Notes: generated by a model from the sequence alone, not told the origin. 64,000 bases of DNA from Pseudomonadota bacterium (GCA_027487515.1 JAIYDL010000026.1:62001-126000), one strand, 5' to 3'; positions 1-8,945 are shown, counted from the first letter of the stretch. Made by a program: numbers and translations.

Positions 1-272
1 TGCTCTGCTTTCCTTTTCTGGCGATAACCTTGCACTTCTTCCTTGATCTCCTGTCGGTCGCTCTTGAGTTCTTCGTGGCATTTTTTGAGAGCGGCGTGAT
101 CAGCGGCGGCGGAGACGCATGCCTTCTTTTCGTTGAGGGCAGCGATGCGCTTGTCGAGGATCTGGGACATAAATGCTTTCTGCTCCTGCAGGCCCTGCTC
201 TTTATTATGTTCATCCTGAGCGACCACCGCCCAGGAGAGCAAGCAAACCGAGATCGCAATAAGAGACTTCAT
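1..272 (-). CDS. Secreted coiled-coil protein, C-terminus cut by window edge
   Basis: The reading frame opens with an ATG at 272 and runs off the left edge without a stop, giving about 90 residues. A consensus-like ribosome site (AAGGAG) lies about 6 bases before the start. The N-terminus (MKSLIAISVCLLSWAVVAQ) is a typical signal peptide with cleavage likely after VVA. The mature part is almost entirely charged and helical (many K, E, Q) with a Cys pair at about residues 59 and 71, so a periplasmic coiled coil is likely. No family is recognised and no function is assigned. The next gene (queC) ends about 46 bases upstream in the same direction, so co-transcription is possible. Confidence 0.7.
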   Translation of the reverse strand, partial: MKSLIAISVCLLSWAVVAQDEHNKEQGLQEQKAFMSQILDKRIAALNEKKACVSAAADHAALKKCHEELKSDRQEIKEEVQGYRQKRKAE

Positions 273-318
273 ACACACTCCTTGTGTTAGGTAACGGTGG
301 GCTTAGTTTAGACCGAAT

Positions 319-987
319 CTAGCGGTAGTCAATCGGGTCATCGATTCCGGCTTCCCGAAACCCGCGCCGTCGCAGCACGCAGGAATCGCAGATCCCGCAC
401 GCGAGGGCCGAATCCTTGTAGCACGACCAGCTGAGGTGAAACGGAACATGGAGCTGCCGACCACGCTCGACGATCTGCCGCTTCTTGAGACTTATGACGG
501 GGGTGAGGATTTCGATGTCTCCGGCCTTGGTTCCTTCTTTGATCACTTCGTTGAACGCTCGGTAGTAGCTCGGTCGACAGTCGGGATAGCCCGGAGAGTC
601 TTCGTGGTTGGCACCGATGTAGAGTTTCGCCGCACCGATCGCCTCCGCCCATGACACCGCGAGGGAAAGGATGATGGAGTTCCGGAAGGGGACGTAGGAA
701 TCTGGGATCACGGATGAGTCCCCGGAGAAGTCCTTCACGTCGATCCGGTCGTCGGTGAGAGAGCTGCCGCCGATCTGCTTGAGGAAGGCCATGTCGATGA
801 CCTTCCGATCCGCCATCGAGACCGAGTAGAAGTCGGCGATGTCCTCAAAGGAGCGCCGCTCACGACCGGACGTCTTCTGGCCATAGTTAAGGTGGAGCAT
901 GGAGATGCGATGGCCCGCGGCTTTGGCTTCCCCAGCACAGACGAGTGAATCCATTCCGCCGCTAAGTAAAACGATGGCGTGCTCCAT
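319..987 (-). CDS. queC: 7-cyano-7-deazaguanine synthase (QueC)
   Basis: QueC converts 7-carboxy-7-deazaguanine to preQ0 with ATP and ammonia in the cytoplasm, a step in queuosine tRNA modification. The protein has 222 residues, the usual family length. The PP-loop SGGMDS sits at residues 9-14. The zinc-binding cysteines are at 189, 197, 200 and 203 (C-x7-C-G-x-C-x2-C). The ATG shares one base with the TAA of the preceding phosphoglucomutase gene (TAATG), so the two are probably translationally coupled although their pathways are unrelated. A second queuosine gene, queG, is present at 26343. No other queuosine genes are seen in the window. Confidence 0.95.
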   Translation of the reverse strand: MEHAIVLLSGGMDSLVCAGEAKAAGHRISMLHLNYGQKTSGRERRSFEDIADFYSVSMADRKVIDMAFLKQIGGSSLTDDRIDVKDFSGDSSVIPDSYVPFRNSIILSLAVSWAEAIGAAKLYIGANHEDSPGYPDCRPSYYRAFNEVIKEGTKAGDIEILTPVISLKKRQIVERGRQLHVPFHLSWSCYKDSALACGICDSCVLRRRGFREAGIDDPIDYR

Positions 988-2750
988 TAGACCATCTCGC
1001 AGATCTCGCGGATCTTCGCTTCGATGAGCCGGACACGGTCGAGGGCCCGCGCTTTCTTCTGCGCCAGATCGCCGTCGGTCACCCGGACCATGGTGTAGAA
1101 CTTAATCTTCGGCTCAGTCCCGGAGGGCCTGAGGAACAGTCGGTTGCCGGAGGCAAAGGTGAAACTCAGGACATTACTTCTGGGAAGGGCAATGCTCCGC
1201 TGGACTCCAGATTTAAGTTCCGTCATCCTCGAAGCTTCGTAGTCCTCTGTGGCAACGATCTCCTCGCCGGCGAAGCTGTGCTCCGGGTAGTGGCGGAAGT
1301 GCTCCATGATCCTTTGGATCTTCTTCGCTCCCGCGATGCCCTCGAAGTCGAGAGACACCAGAGACTCGTAGAAAAAGCCAAAGCGCGCGTAGATTTCGTC
1401 GAGGGCATCGACGAGGGTCATGCCCTTCTGCTTGAAGAACAGAGCCGCTTCGGACATGAGGGCCATGGAACTCACACCATCCTTGTCTCTCGACTCCTTG
1501 TGAGGCATGTACCCGAACGATTCCTCACTTGCGAAGACGAAGTTCAAAGGCGAGCCCTTCTCTTCGAGCTCCCGCAGAAGCCCGGCCATCCACTTAAATC
1601 CAGTGAGCGTATCAAGGACGGTCCCACCGAAGGATTCGACGATCGCATTCTGAATGGGAGACGTGACGATGGATTTAATCACGAGCGGATTCGGCGGGAG
1701 ACTTCCCTGTGCCGCCTTCATAGAGAAAACGTAGTAGATCATCAGAGCACCGATCTGGTTTCCGTTGAGGATCTCTGGAACTCCCCGGTTGTTCACCACG
1801 ACTCCTAGTCGGTCTCCGTCCGGGTCTGTGCCAAAGACGATGTCGGCCTTGGTCTTCAGCATGGAGTCGATCGCTAAGGCCAGCGCCTTGGGGTCCTCAG
1901 GGTTCGGGGACTTCACCGTGGGAAAATTGCCGTCGGGTTTGGCCTGGGAGGGGACAGAATGGAACGAAGAAAACCCAAGGCGACGCGCGGCCTCAGAGCA
2001 AGGTACCTCGGCCGATCCATGGAGGGCCGTGTAAACGATGGAGAGCTCTTTGCCGTGCTTCCGGCAGAGGTCAAGGTTTTGAATCACTCTATTTTCTATG
2101 ACTTCGTAGAATGCGTTGTCTACATCCTCATCGGTCCACTGGGCAAGTCCACGCTCGAGCGCTTCACTGAACTCCATGTGTTTCACCGAGGCCCAGTCCA
2201 CAAGAGCGTTGTACTCACTGATGATTTCCTGGTCCACGGGTGGGACAACCTGGGCCCCGTCGTTCCAGAAGGCCTTGAAGCCATTGTAGATCGGCGGATT
2301 ATGGGACGCAGTGATCATGACTCCGCAGCGGGCCTGGTAGTACCGGACGCCGAAGGATAGCATCGGAGTTGGGGTGAGCGCACGAAACACGTAAGCCTTG
2401 ATGCCATTAGCGGCGAAGACCCCTGCGGCCTCGAGAGCGAACTCTTTAGAGAAGTTCCGTGAATCATAGGAGATGACTGCGCTGCCGCCGCCGAAGTGCT
2501 TGAGAACGGTGTTGGCCATCGCTTGAGTGGCGCGCCGGACATTGTAGCGGTTCATACGGTTCTGTCCCACGCCCATGGGAGCGCGCAGGCCTCCCGTGCC
2601 GAACTCGAGATCCCGGTAGAAGCGCTCTGTCAGCTCTAGTTCGTTCGACGGAACGTCTGCCAGGAGCCGTTGAATTTCGTTTCGGTCGGTCTCGCTAAAA
2701 TAGGGGTCGCTACTCCAGCGGGTCGCGTTCTGCAGTATCCTCTGATCCAT
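987..2750 (-). CDS. Phosphoglucomutase/phosphomannomutase (alpha-D-phosphohexomutase family)
   Basis: This cytosolic enzyme interconverts hexose 1- and 6-phosphates, linking glycolysis with glycogen and cell-wall precursors. The 587 residues match the long PGM2-like branch of the family. The phosphoserine loop TASHNP is at 147-152 (Ser149), the metal loop DPDGDR at 309-314, the sugar-binding EESFGY at 409-414, and the phosphate-binding RPSGTEPK begins at 541. All four active-site loops are intact. It is the first gene of a leftward pair with queC. The substrate (glucose or mannose, or even pentose as in PGM2) cannot be settled from motifs alone. The 126-base gap upstream separates it from a divergent ferredoxin gene. 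Confidence 0.93.
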   Translation of the reverse strand: MDQRILQNATRWSSDPYFSETDRNEIQRLLADVPSNELELTERFYRDLEFGTGGLRAPMGVGQNRMNRYNVRRATQAMANTVLKHFGGGSAVISYDSRNFSKEFALEAAGVFAANGIKAYVFRALTPTPMLSFGVRYYQARCGVMITASHNPPIYNGFKAFWNDGAQVVPPVDQEIISEYNALVDWASVKHMEFSEALERGLAQWTDEDVDNAFYEVIENRVIQNLDLCRKHGKELSIVYTALHGSAEVPCSEAARRLGFSSFHSVPSQAKPDGNFPTVKSPNPEDPKALALAIDSMLKTKADIVFGTDPDGDRLGVVVNNRGVPEILNGNQIGALMIYYVFSMKAAQGSLPPNPLVIKSIVTSPIQNAIVESFGGTVLDTLTGFKWMAGLLRELEEKGSPLNFVFASEESFGYMPHKESRDKDGVSSMALMSEAALFFKQKGMTLVDALDEIYARFGFFYESLVSLDFEGIAGAKKIQRIMEHFRHYPEHSFAGEEIVATEDYEASRMTELKSGVQRSIALPRSNVLSFTFASGNRLFLRPSGTEPKIKFYTMVRVTDGDLAQKKARALDRVRLIEAKIREICEMV

Positions 2751-2876
2751 ACTTCAGTCCTTCGGTTTAGTGCCTTCACAAAGGTACGAACCGGAAGGGT
2801 GAATGTCAAAAATGATGCAAAGCAAATGTCGTCAACTTGCTTGATACATAAGAGCAGCGGACATAGAATACAGGCT

Positions 2877-3125
2877 ATGGCGAATCCGAAGAACAAACAC
2901 CCAAAGAATGTCCCTGGCCCTTTTTACTGCACCGATCCCGACGATGACGGAGGGGAGGGGTGCATTGCCTGCAACGTTTGCTACTCGGGAGCACCGGCCT
3001 TCTACGCCGAAGACGACAATGGGAATGCCTACATTAAAAAGCAGCCGGTAACACCCGACGAAATCGCTCTGTGTGAAGAACAGATGGATGCGTGTCCCGT
3101 GAACTCGATTGGCAAAAACGGCTAA
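2877..3125 (+). CDS. Small single-cluster ferredoxin
   Basis: An 82-residue soluble protein. C29-x2-C32-x2-C35 plus C73-P form one [4Fe-4S] (or [3Fe-4S]) site of the monocluster ferredoxin type. Two further cysteines (18 and 66) could form a disulfide, as in some monocluster ferredoxins. The frame is open further upstream to 2670, but that part overlaps the divergent phosphoglucomutase gene. The ATG at 2877 gives a normal-sized ferredoxin, so it is preferred. The ribosome site is weak. It acts as a low-potential electron carrier in the cytoplasm; its partner is unknown. It is followed after 66 bases by the antiporter gene. Confidence 0.85.
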   Translation: MANPKNKHPKNVPGPFYCTDPDDDGGEGCIACNVCYSGAPAFYAEDDNGNAYIKKQPVTPDEIALCEEQMDACPVNSIGKNG

Positions 3126-3191
3126 TTTTTTTACCTAAAATTCCAAAACCCCTTAAACTATTAGACGTAATAGCATCTAAAAGGGGAATAC

Positions 3192-4463
3192 ATGAATCCG
3201 ACGGCCATTCAGATAGCGGCGACGGCCATCTTTGCCATCGCCATTATCCACACGTTCTTGGTGAGTAAGTTCGCGCACATCGCGCACAATTATCCGCACG
3301 GCTCGATGGGACAAAACTTCTGGCACTTCATGGCCGAAGTCGAGGCGGTCTTCGGCATGTGGGCCGCCGTCTTTCTGGCCTTCATGATTTCTCAGGGTGG
3401 CTTCGGTGCACCGGTGACTTACCTCGAGTCGCTGAACTTCACGGAACCGGGCTTCGTCTTTGTGATCATGGCGATGGCCGGAACTCGGCCTGTGATCAAG
3501 CTCGCGGAGAAGATCATCGTTTTCATCTCTAAGCTGATCCCGCTTCCGCGGAAAATGGCGTTCTACTTCACCGCACTGGTGATGGGACCGATCCTCGGCT
3601 CGTTCATCACGGAGCCCGCGGCCATGACCGTGACCGCGATCATCCTCCTGAAGAATTTTTACACAAAAGACATGAGTGCCAAGTTCAAGTACGCAACGAT
3701 CGGGCTGTTGTTTGTGAACGTGTCGATCGGGGGAACACTCACGCACTTCGCGGCACCGCCGGTGCTGATGGTGGCGAGCAAGTGGGGCTGGGGCATGGGC
3801 CACATGTTCCTGAACTTCGGTTACAAAGCCGCCATCTCTTGCTTGATCAGCTCCCTCACCATCGCCTTCATGTTTAAGAAGGAGCTTCAGGGTGACTTCC
3901 AGTTGAGCGCCGACACCACGGAGAAAGTCCTTCCTCCTTGGTGGATCACGCTCACGCACGTGATCTTCCTTGGTCTCGTGGTGCTCACGGCCCACCACAT
4001 GGTTGTGTTCCTCGGGATCTTCCTCTTCTTCCTCGGCTTCACGACCATCACGCAACAGTTCCAGGACGAGGTCCAGGTGAAGTCTTCTCTCATGGTCGGC
4101 TTCTTCTTAGCGGGCCTCATCGTGCTCGGTTCCGAGCAGAAGTGGTGGCTCCAGCCGCTCATCTCGAGTCTCTCGGATCAGGTGCTCTATTTCGGTGCGA
4201 CCGCCCTTACCGGGATCACAGACAACGCAGCTTTGACCTACCTCGGCTCTTTGGTTGAGCTCACAGAATCCGCGAAATACTTCCTCGTTGCGGGTGCCGT
4301 CACTGGGGGGGGGCTTACGGTGATCGCCAACGCACCGAATCCGGCCGGCTACGGGATCCTCAAAGACTCCTTCGGCGCCGAAGGAATTTCGCCGCTCGGT
4401 CTCTTAAAGGGTGCACTGTTCCCGACCCTCGTCGCGATCCTTTGCTTCGAACTTCTACCGTAA
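3192..4463 (+). CDS. Putative Na+/H+ antiporter (integral membrane)
   Basis: The 423-residue protein is hydrophobic throughout, with roughly ten to twelve predicted membrane segments starting at residue 6. It resembles the family annotated as putative Na+/H+ antiporter (PF07399-type), related to the NhaD/ArsB ion-transporter superfamily. Features consistent with this are the acidic, glycine-rich stretch GPILGSFITEPAAMT in the middle and the late segment with TGITDNAALTYLGS, which carries a membrane-embedded Asp. A good ribosome site (AAGGGGA) precedes the ATG. Ion specificity is inferred from family only. The gene ends before a strong bidirectional terminator shared with ilvE. Confidence 0.85.
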   Translation: MNPTAIQIAATAIFAIAIIHTFLVSKFAHIAHNYPHGSMGQNFWHFMAEVEAVFGMWAAVFLAFMISQGGFGAPVTYLESLNFTEPGFVFVIMAMAGTRPVIKLAEKIIVFISKLIPLPRKMAFYFTALVMGPILGSFITEPAAMTVTAIILLKNFYTKDMSAKFKYATIGLLFVNVSIGGTLTHFAAPPVLMVASKWGWGMGHMFLNFGYKAAISCLISSLTIAFMFKKELQGDFQLSADTTEKVLPPWWITLTHVIFLGLVVLTAHHMVVFLGIFLFFLGFTTITQQFQDEVQVKSSLMVGFFLAGLIVLGSEQKWWLQPLISSLSDQVLYFGATALTGITDNAALTYLGSLVELTESAKYFLVAGAVTGGGLTVIANAPNPAGYGILKDSFGAEGISPLGLLKGALFPTLVAILCFELLP

Positions 4464-4482
4464 ACTTTAGTTAGAGTTTCAA

Positions 4483-4510
4483 AAGAAAGGCCCCGTTTGG
4501 GGCCTTTCTT
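4483..4510. terminator. Bidirectional intrinsic terminator
   Basis: A perfect 12-base-pair stem (AAGAAAGGCCCC with its complement) around a GTTT loop lies between the ends of the convergent antiporter and ilvE genes. The stem begins with A-rich and ends with T-rich sequence, so it can act on both strands. Confidence 0.9.
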
Positions 4511-4519
4511 ATTTGGACT

Positions 4520-5599
4520 TTAAAAATGGATGTCGCGGATGGGATACAGCCACCCGGCCGGGGCTTCGGAGCGACCGGCCTGAATCCCGATGAGTTTCTC
4601 CCGGAGTTGCATGCACACTTTGCCATTCGTTTCGCGCAGAGCGTGGACCGAAAGGTCTTTGTCCATGAATGAAGCAATCGGCGCGATGACGGCGGCGGTG
4701 CCACAGACGAAGGCTTCCGAACATCTTCCGTCGTCGATCGTCTGAAGAAGTTCATCGACCGAGAGGCGCCGCTCCTCGAGGGGGAGCTGCTCGCTCCGGG
4801 CCATTTCGATCACGGAGCGCCGAGTGACACCATCGAGGATCGTGTCGGTCAGCGCTGGCGTCACAATCTTCCCGTCGATCACGGCGAAGAAGTTCATCCC
4901 CGACATCTCTTCGACGTACTTATGCTCCACCGAGTCTAGCCACATGGTCTGGTCGCACCCGAGCTTGATGGTTTTGGCGTAGGAGTTCAGACTCGCGGCG
5001 TAGTTCCCGCCGGTTTTGGCAAACCCCACTCCACCAGGGGCACAGCGGATATCCTCGCGCTCGATGTAAACCTTGACCGAGTCTCCCGCGAAGTACGCAC
5101 CAGATGGGCTCGCCACAATGATAAACAGAAACTGCTTGGCCGGTTTGATACCCATTCCGACTTCGGACGCGATCATGAACGGTCGAAGGTAGAGTGATTC
5201 TCCGAGTCTTTTAGGTACGAGGTGCTTCGAGTAGGCGCTGATGATTTCACAGGCCTGGAGGAAGAGCTCTTCGGGGATTTCCGGCATCGCCATCCGCCGT
5301 GCGGATTGGTTGAAGCGCCGGGCGTTCATCTCCGGACGGAACATGAAGATCCGGTCATCTGGATGACGGAAGACTTTCATGCCCTCGAAGATTTCTTGAC
5401 CATAATGGAGCACTTTTGTGCAAGGGTCGAGCTGAAGAGGGCCGTAGGGCAGGAGATCAAACCGCTGCCACTCATCGTGATCGAAGATCGCTTGGATCAT
5501 GATCGGGGCCACGTATTTGCCGAATCCCAGCTGCGGATCATTGATGGTGAATCGCTTAACCCGCTCAACTGCGTCCGGGTGGATCTCCACTTTTCTCAT
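4520..5599 (-). CDS. ilvE: Branched-chain amino acid aminotransferase
   Basis: A class IV PLP enzyme that transaminates Val, Leu and Ile with 2-oxoglutarate in the cytoplasm. The 359 residues fit the longer bacterial/eukaryotic BCAT subtype. The PLP lysine is expected at K195 in the motif FAKTGGNYA, and the stretch GCDQTMWLDSVE after it is typical of this subtype. The substrate-side motif LHYGQEIFEGMK is at about 64-75. An AAGGAAG ribosome site precedes the ATG. It stands alone between a terminator downstream and the divergent MotA-like gene upstream. Confidence 0.95.
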   Translation of the reverse strand: MRKVEIHPDAVERVKRFTINDPQLGFGKYVAPIMIQAIFDHDEWQRFDLLPYGPLQLDPCTKVLHYGQEIFEGMKVFRHPDDRIFMFRPEMNARRFNQSARRMAMPEIPEELFLQACEIISAYSKHLVPKRLGESLYLRPFMIASEVGMGIKPAKQFLFIIVASPSGAYFAGDSVKVYIEREDIRCAPGGVGFAKTGGNYAASLNSYAKTIKLGCDQTMWLDSVEHKYVEEMSGMNFFAVIDGKIVTPALTDTILDGVTRRSVIEMARSEQLPLEERRLSVDELLQTIDDGRCSEAFVCGTAAVIAPIASFMDKDLSVHALRETNGKVCMQLREKLIGIQAGRSEAPAGWLYPIRDIHF

Positions 5600-5668
5600 A
5601 ACACTTCCTTAGTTTTTCTCAGGAGTTACCGATAGTCTTTTAAAGCTTAATAACACGGAAATCATCGG

Positions 5669-6415
5669 ATGAAAAATCTTAGGAACTTAACCATTTCCGC
5701 TGGCATCGCACTTTTGATTACAGCTATTTGTCTCCTCTTGTTGCTGGTAACTGGCCGCGACGATTCTCCGACCCTCTACCGGCTCCTGATCCTTCTCGGG
5801 GGCGACGTCAAAAACGGCGGGTACATCCAGACCCTGACGTACCTGGCCTTCCTCTGGGCCTTCTTTGAAGTGACGGAGAAACTCCGGTTCATCGAGCGCG
5901 AGCGCCGCGCGTTCCGGCTTAACCTCATTCCCTCGGGCGAGAAAATTGTTTTCATGCCGGAGGATGTGAATGCGCTGAAGTTTAAGCTCATCGAGTTCGA
6001 CAAAAAAGAGAAGTACATCTTGAGTGACCTCCTGAAGAAGGCCTGCACCAAGTTTCACACCTCGAAGTCCCTCTCCGAGCTCATCGACATTGTGAGCATC
6101 CAAGTCGAGGTTTCCCAGGAGAAGGCCGAGGGGAACCAGTCGATCATCCGCTACCTGACCTGGGTCATTCCCTCCATCGGCTTCGTCGGTACGGTGATCG
6201 GAATCTCCCAGGCCCTCATCATCGCCAACTCCGGGGACATGGATCGGATCACGGCTCTCCTAGGAGTCGCCTTCGACACCACTCTCGTGGCCCTCGTTCT
6301 CTCCATCGTCATCATGTGGTTCGTTCACAAACTACAAGAGGAAACGGACCGCTTTCACTCGGACCTGAAGGAGTTTGTGATCGATAACCTCATCAACAAG
6401 ATCGAGGTTCAGTGA
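5669..6415 (+). CDS. MotA/TolQ/ExbB-type ion channel protein
   Basis: A 248-residue inner-membrane protein with four hydrophobic segments at about 9-28, 53-70, 163-184 and 197-220 and a cytoplasmic stretch between the second and third. Segment three carries the family signature of a proline followed by G-x2-G-T-V-x-G (residues 168-178). Segment four has the polar Thr pair (TT 204-205) expected near the ion path. This is MotA-like topology. Its stop overlaps the GTG of the next gene, which supplies the MotB/ExbD-like helix, so the two should form one proton- or sodium-driven complex. It lacks flagellar or Ton neighbours, so the role is not flagellar rotation by context. No clear ribosome site is seen. 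Confidence 0.85.
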   Translation: MKNLRNLTISAGIALLITAICLLLLLVTGRDDSPTLYRLLILLGGDVKNGGYIQTLTYLAFLWAFFEVTEKLRFIERERRAFRLNLIPSGEKIVFMPEDVNALKFKLIEFDKKEKYILSDLLKKACTKFHTSKSLSELIDIVSIQVEVSQEKAEGNQSIIRYLTWVIPSIGFVGTVIGISQALIIANSGDMDRITALLGVAFDTTLVALVLSIVIMWFVHKLQEETDRFHSDLKEFVIDNLINKIEVQ

Positions 6416-7257
6416 GGAAGCGACGGCAGATCGAACTCTTCTCGATTTCGTTTCTGGACCTCCTCTCCGGGGCGCTGGGCGCCGTCATCATCCTCTACGT
6501 CGCCATCCCAAAAAACACCGCGCGGGATTCTCTGGCGAAAGTCGACGTTGCCATGGAGCTCTTGAAAAAAGATCTGACAACATCTCGAGCGACGATCGCG
6601 GAGCTCCAGCGGAAGCTCACCGAGACCGAAGCGGCGGCGAGTGTTGCCGCCGCTGAACCCAGCGCTCCGGTCACTGATCCGCCGGTGACTCCCGAGGGGG
6701 AGCTGAACGCGGACGTGGGGTTTAAGTTCAAAGGCAAGAACATCGTTTTCATCATCGACACCTCCTACTCCATGACCGAGGAGGATCGGATGACCCAAGT
6801 GAAGGCCGGACTCAAGATGCTTCTCACCTCACTCTCGGCTTCCTTTCGCATCGAGATCGTGCAGTTCCCTCTCGGGGAGCGGGCCCCGTTCCGGAGCATG
6901 TGGGGGACCACGAAAGAGTTCCAAGGGATCAATCGCATGGACGCCTTCGATTTCATCTACTCCCTCAGGCCCTCCGGCGGCACACCCACGCGAGACACCC
7001 TTCTCTTCGTCTTAAAAAACTACGACTCGCTGACGGACATTGTGCTCCTGACCGACGGTGTGCCCACGTACCACAACTCCAATCAGAAGGACGATATCTA
7101 CGAGATTCTCCGGGAGGTGCGGGAACGGAATCCGACGAAGGTTCAGATCAGCACCATCGGCGTGGGATCAAACTTCTTAAAAGACAAGTCTAGCGACCAG
7201 TTCAAATTCCTGAGCCTCCTGTCCCAAGAGCACAACGGCTTCTTCGTTGGCTTCTAG
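6412..7257 (+). CDS. Membrane-anchored VWA-domain protein, partner of the MotA-like channel
   Basis: 281 residues, starting at a GTG that overlaps the previous stop (GTGA). One N-terminal membrane helix (about 12-33) contains an embedded Asp (D16) in the motif SFLDLLSGALGAVI, the arrangement seen in MotB/ExbD-like stator partners. A short helical linker (40-75) and a Pro-rich segment (82-95) follow. A von Willebrand A domain fills residues 105-281 with an intact metal site: DTSYS at 116-120, SGGTPT and LLTDG. Thus the usual peptidoglycan- or Ton-binding module is replaced by a metal-dependent protein-binding domain, predicted to face the periplasm. The ligand is unknown. It converges with the next lipoprotein gene with a 4-base overlap. 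Confidence 0.85.
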   Translation: MRKRRQIELFSISFLDLLSGALGAVIILYVAIPKNTARDSLAKVDVAMELLKKDLTTSRATIAELQRKLTETEAAASVAAAEPSAPVTDPPVTPEGELNADVGFKFKGKNIVFIIDTSYSMTEEDRMTQVKAGLKMLLTSLSASFRIEIVQFPLGERAPFRSMWGTTKEFQGINRMDAFDFIYSLRPSGGTPTRDTLLFVLKNYDSLTDIVLLTDGVPTYHNSNQKDDIYEILREVRERNPTKVQISTIGVGSNFLKDKSSDQFKFLSLLSQEHNGFFVGF

Positions 7258-7853
7258 CGAAGGACCGGGGGAACGAGGCCCGCGCGTTCGGCGATACTCC
7301 CGACGCTCGTGTGCTTCCGGAGAACTTGCGCCGTGGCCCAGCGAGGCGGCTTCGTCTTCTTAGAGAGCTCTACCATGAGGGTCCGGGCTTCGGAGTGACC
7401 GAGGTAATACTCGAGGGCCCTGAGCTTCAGATAATTGAGAAGGAGCTCCCGGTGCGCCCCACGTGCTTGTGCCTTGGGAACATTGGGGAAAACCTTTTGA
7501 AGCTCCTTCAGGGCCCGCGCTGTGGAAGGTAGTTGTGTCCGGAGCCACCAGTCCAGTTCCTGCTCGAGGAAAGTTGCGAGGAGTCGTTTTGGTGCTGCCG
7601 CTTCCTCAGTCCCTAAGACCAGGACAGTTCGGGCGGTTGGTTTCGGTTCAGCGCAGATCACCACCTTTTTCGTGTAGAGGAATGGGGTGAGGTCGTAGAC
7701 CTGTGCCAAATGCAGAAGGTTTTGCTTGGTCAGAGCTGTTTCTTTGTCAGGCCCCTCCTCAGAGACCTCTAGCCCGGAAGGATGGTCAACGTTTTCGAGT
7801 GAGGCGCAGGCGCCAAGAAGAATGAGGAGGTAAAGACTGAAGAGTCGTTTCAT
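7254..7853 (-). CDS. Lipoprotein of unknown function
   Basis: 199 residues with a lipoprotein signal (MKRLFSLYLLILLGAC, lipid Cys at 16). The mature part is basic and helical, with LL-rich stretches that could form a small all-alpha domain. No known family is recognised. There is no convincing ribosome site before the ATG. Its 3' end overlaps the convergent VWA gene by 4 bases. Probably outer-membrane or periplasmic by signal; function unknown. Confidence 0.7.
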   Translation of the reverse strand: MKRLFSLYLLILLGACASLENVDHPSGLEVSEEGPDKETALTKQNLLHLAQVYDLTPFLYTKKVVICAEPKPTARTVLVLGTEEAAAPKRLLATFLEQELDWWLRTQLPSTARALKELQKVFPNVPKAQARGAHRELLLNYLKLRALEYYLGHSEARTLMVELSKKTKPPRWATAQVLRKHTSVGSIAERAGLVPPVLR

Positions 7854-7946
7854 CGTGACAATTATAGCTCAACTCTCTGAGGTGGTGGTGACCAAATTTT
7901 CCTGCTTCCCTCTGGAATTGGCGTTCACTCGAGATGGCAAAACCTC

Positions 7947-8945
7947 TCAGAGCTGACGCCAGCGATCAATTTCCCAGGTCAGTTTTGTGACGTTCGCGTT
8001 CCGACCGCTGGCCGTTCGGATCGTCAGGGTGAGCTCCGGCACGTCATCCCTCCAGGTGAAGTCGATGAGACCGTAATTGTTGGCGAACACCGGAGCTGGG
8101 TAGCGCGACCGGACGTAGGGCCGGAGGGTTTTGTGAGTGTTATGAGTCATGCCACTCGAAAGAAATTCGACCTCATCGTCTCGGCGGTAGATAGAAGCGA
8201 AGTGCTTGTCTCCGGCGAGATAGAGGTAGGGAACTTTCTTTCCCTTGAGGAGCTCGCGCAGGAGGTTCCTTTCCTTCGCATGGTCGGCCCATTCTTGCGC
8301 GCCCGGTGTCTGCGGCGAAAGGATCGAGAGGCCTGAGGCCACCAGAATAAGTTTTGCCTGAGTGGTTTGGATCTCTTCTCGAAGCCATCGCCACTGCTCA
8401 GTGCCAAGGAGCGGGAGGTCGGCGTCGAGGTTTTTAAAAAACCGATTATCCAACAGAATGAGCTTGATCACTTTCCCGGAGCTCTGGAATTCGTAGCTGG
8501 TGTAGATTCCGTCTCGGAGTCTCCGCGGCGAAAGCTTGGGCTCTTCGAGGAAATCGAGCGCGTACTCGCGGCTCTTCTTTTTCAGGGGATAGTACCCGTC
8601 TTCATTGTTGTTCCCGTAGTCGTGGTCATCCCAGGTTCCGATGATGGGAGTGAGGGCCTTGAAGAATTGGTAATCCTCCACTGCGTTCTGCCGCTGGTAC
8701 GCGGCTTGGATTTCGTCGGCCCGGTTCGTGTTGGCGTAGATGTTATCACCGCCCCACAAGAAAAGGTCCGGCGCCTGAGAGATCAAGTCTTTCCAGACCC
8801 GCTGCTCTTTGAACTGTTTGTTACAGGATCCGAAGGCCAACCGGTCCAGGCTCGTGAGCTGGGCCAGTCGTTCCGAATTCGAGTGCTGCGCGAACGTCGC
8901 GGCACTCACCATCCCTAGAGCAAGTGTAATGAAAATCGTTTTCAT
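7947..8945 (-). CDS. PhoD-family metallophosphatase, secreted
   Basis: 332 residues with a signal peptide (first 19 residues, ending TFAQ). The metallophosphoesterase motifs of the PhoD/alkaline phosphatase D family are in order: FGSCNKQ near 40, LWGGDNIYAN near 63, GTWDDHDYGNN near 107, and YLAGDKHFA near 246. These bind the Fe/Ca-type metal centre. Likely substrates are phosphodiesters or phosphomonoesters in the periplasm. It is shorter than classical PhoD and lacks the N-terminal Ig-like domain, so it belongs to the compact branch. It sits in a leftward group with the preceding GT-C protein but with 109 bases between them. Confidence 0.9.
   Translation of the reverse strand: MKTIFITLALGMVSAATFAQHSNSERLAQLTSLDRLAFGSCNKQFKEQRVWKDLISQAPDLFLWGGDNIYANTNRADEIQAAYQRQNAVEDYQFFKALTPIIGTWDDHDYGNNNEDGYYPLKKKSREYALDFLEEPKLSPRRLRDGIYTSYEFQSSGKVIKLILLDNRFFKNLDADLPLLGTEQWRWLREEIQTTQAKLILVASGLSILSPQTPGAQEWADHAKERNLLRELLKGKKVPYLYLAGDKHFASIYRRDDEVEFLSSGMTHNTHKTLRPYVRSRYPAPVFANNYGLIDFTWRDDVPELTLTIRTASGRNANVTKLTWEIDRWRQL

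Noticed and set aside
3177-4055. Long leftward frame opposite the antiporter gene
   Set aside because: A His/Arg/Asp-rich low-complexity product mirrors the codons of the true gene; it is a shadow frame.
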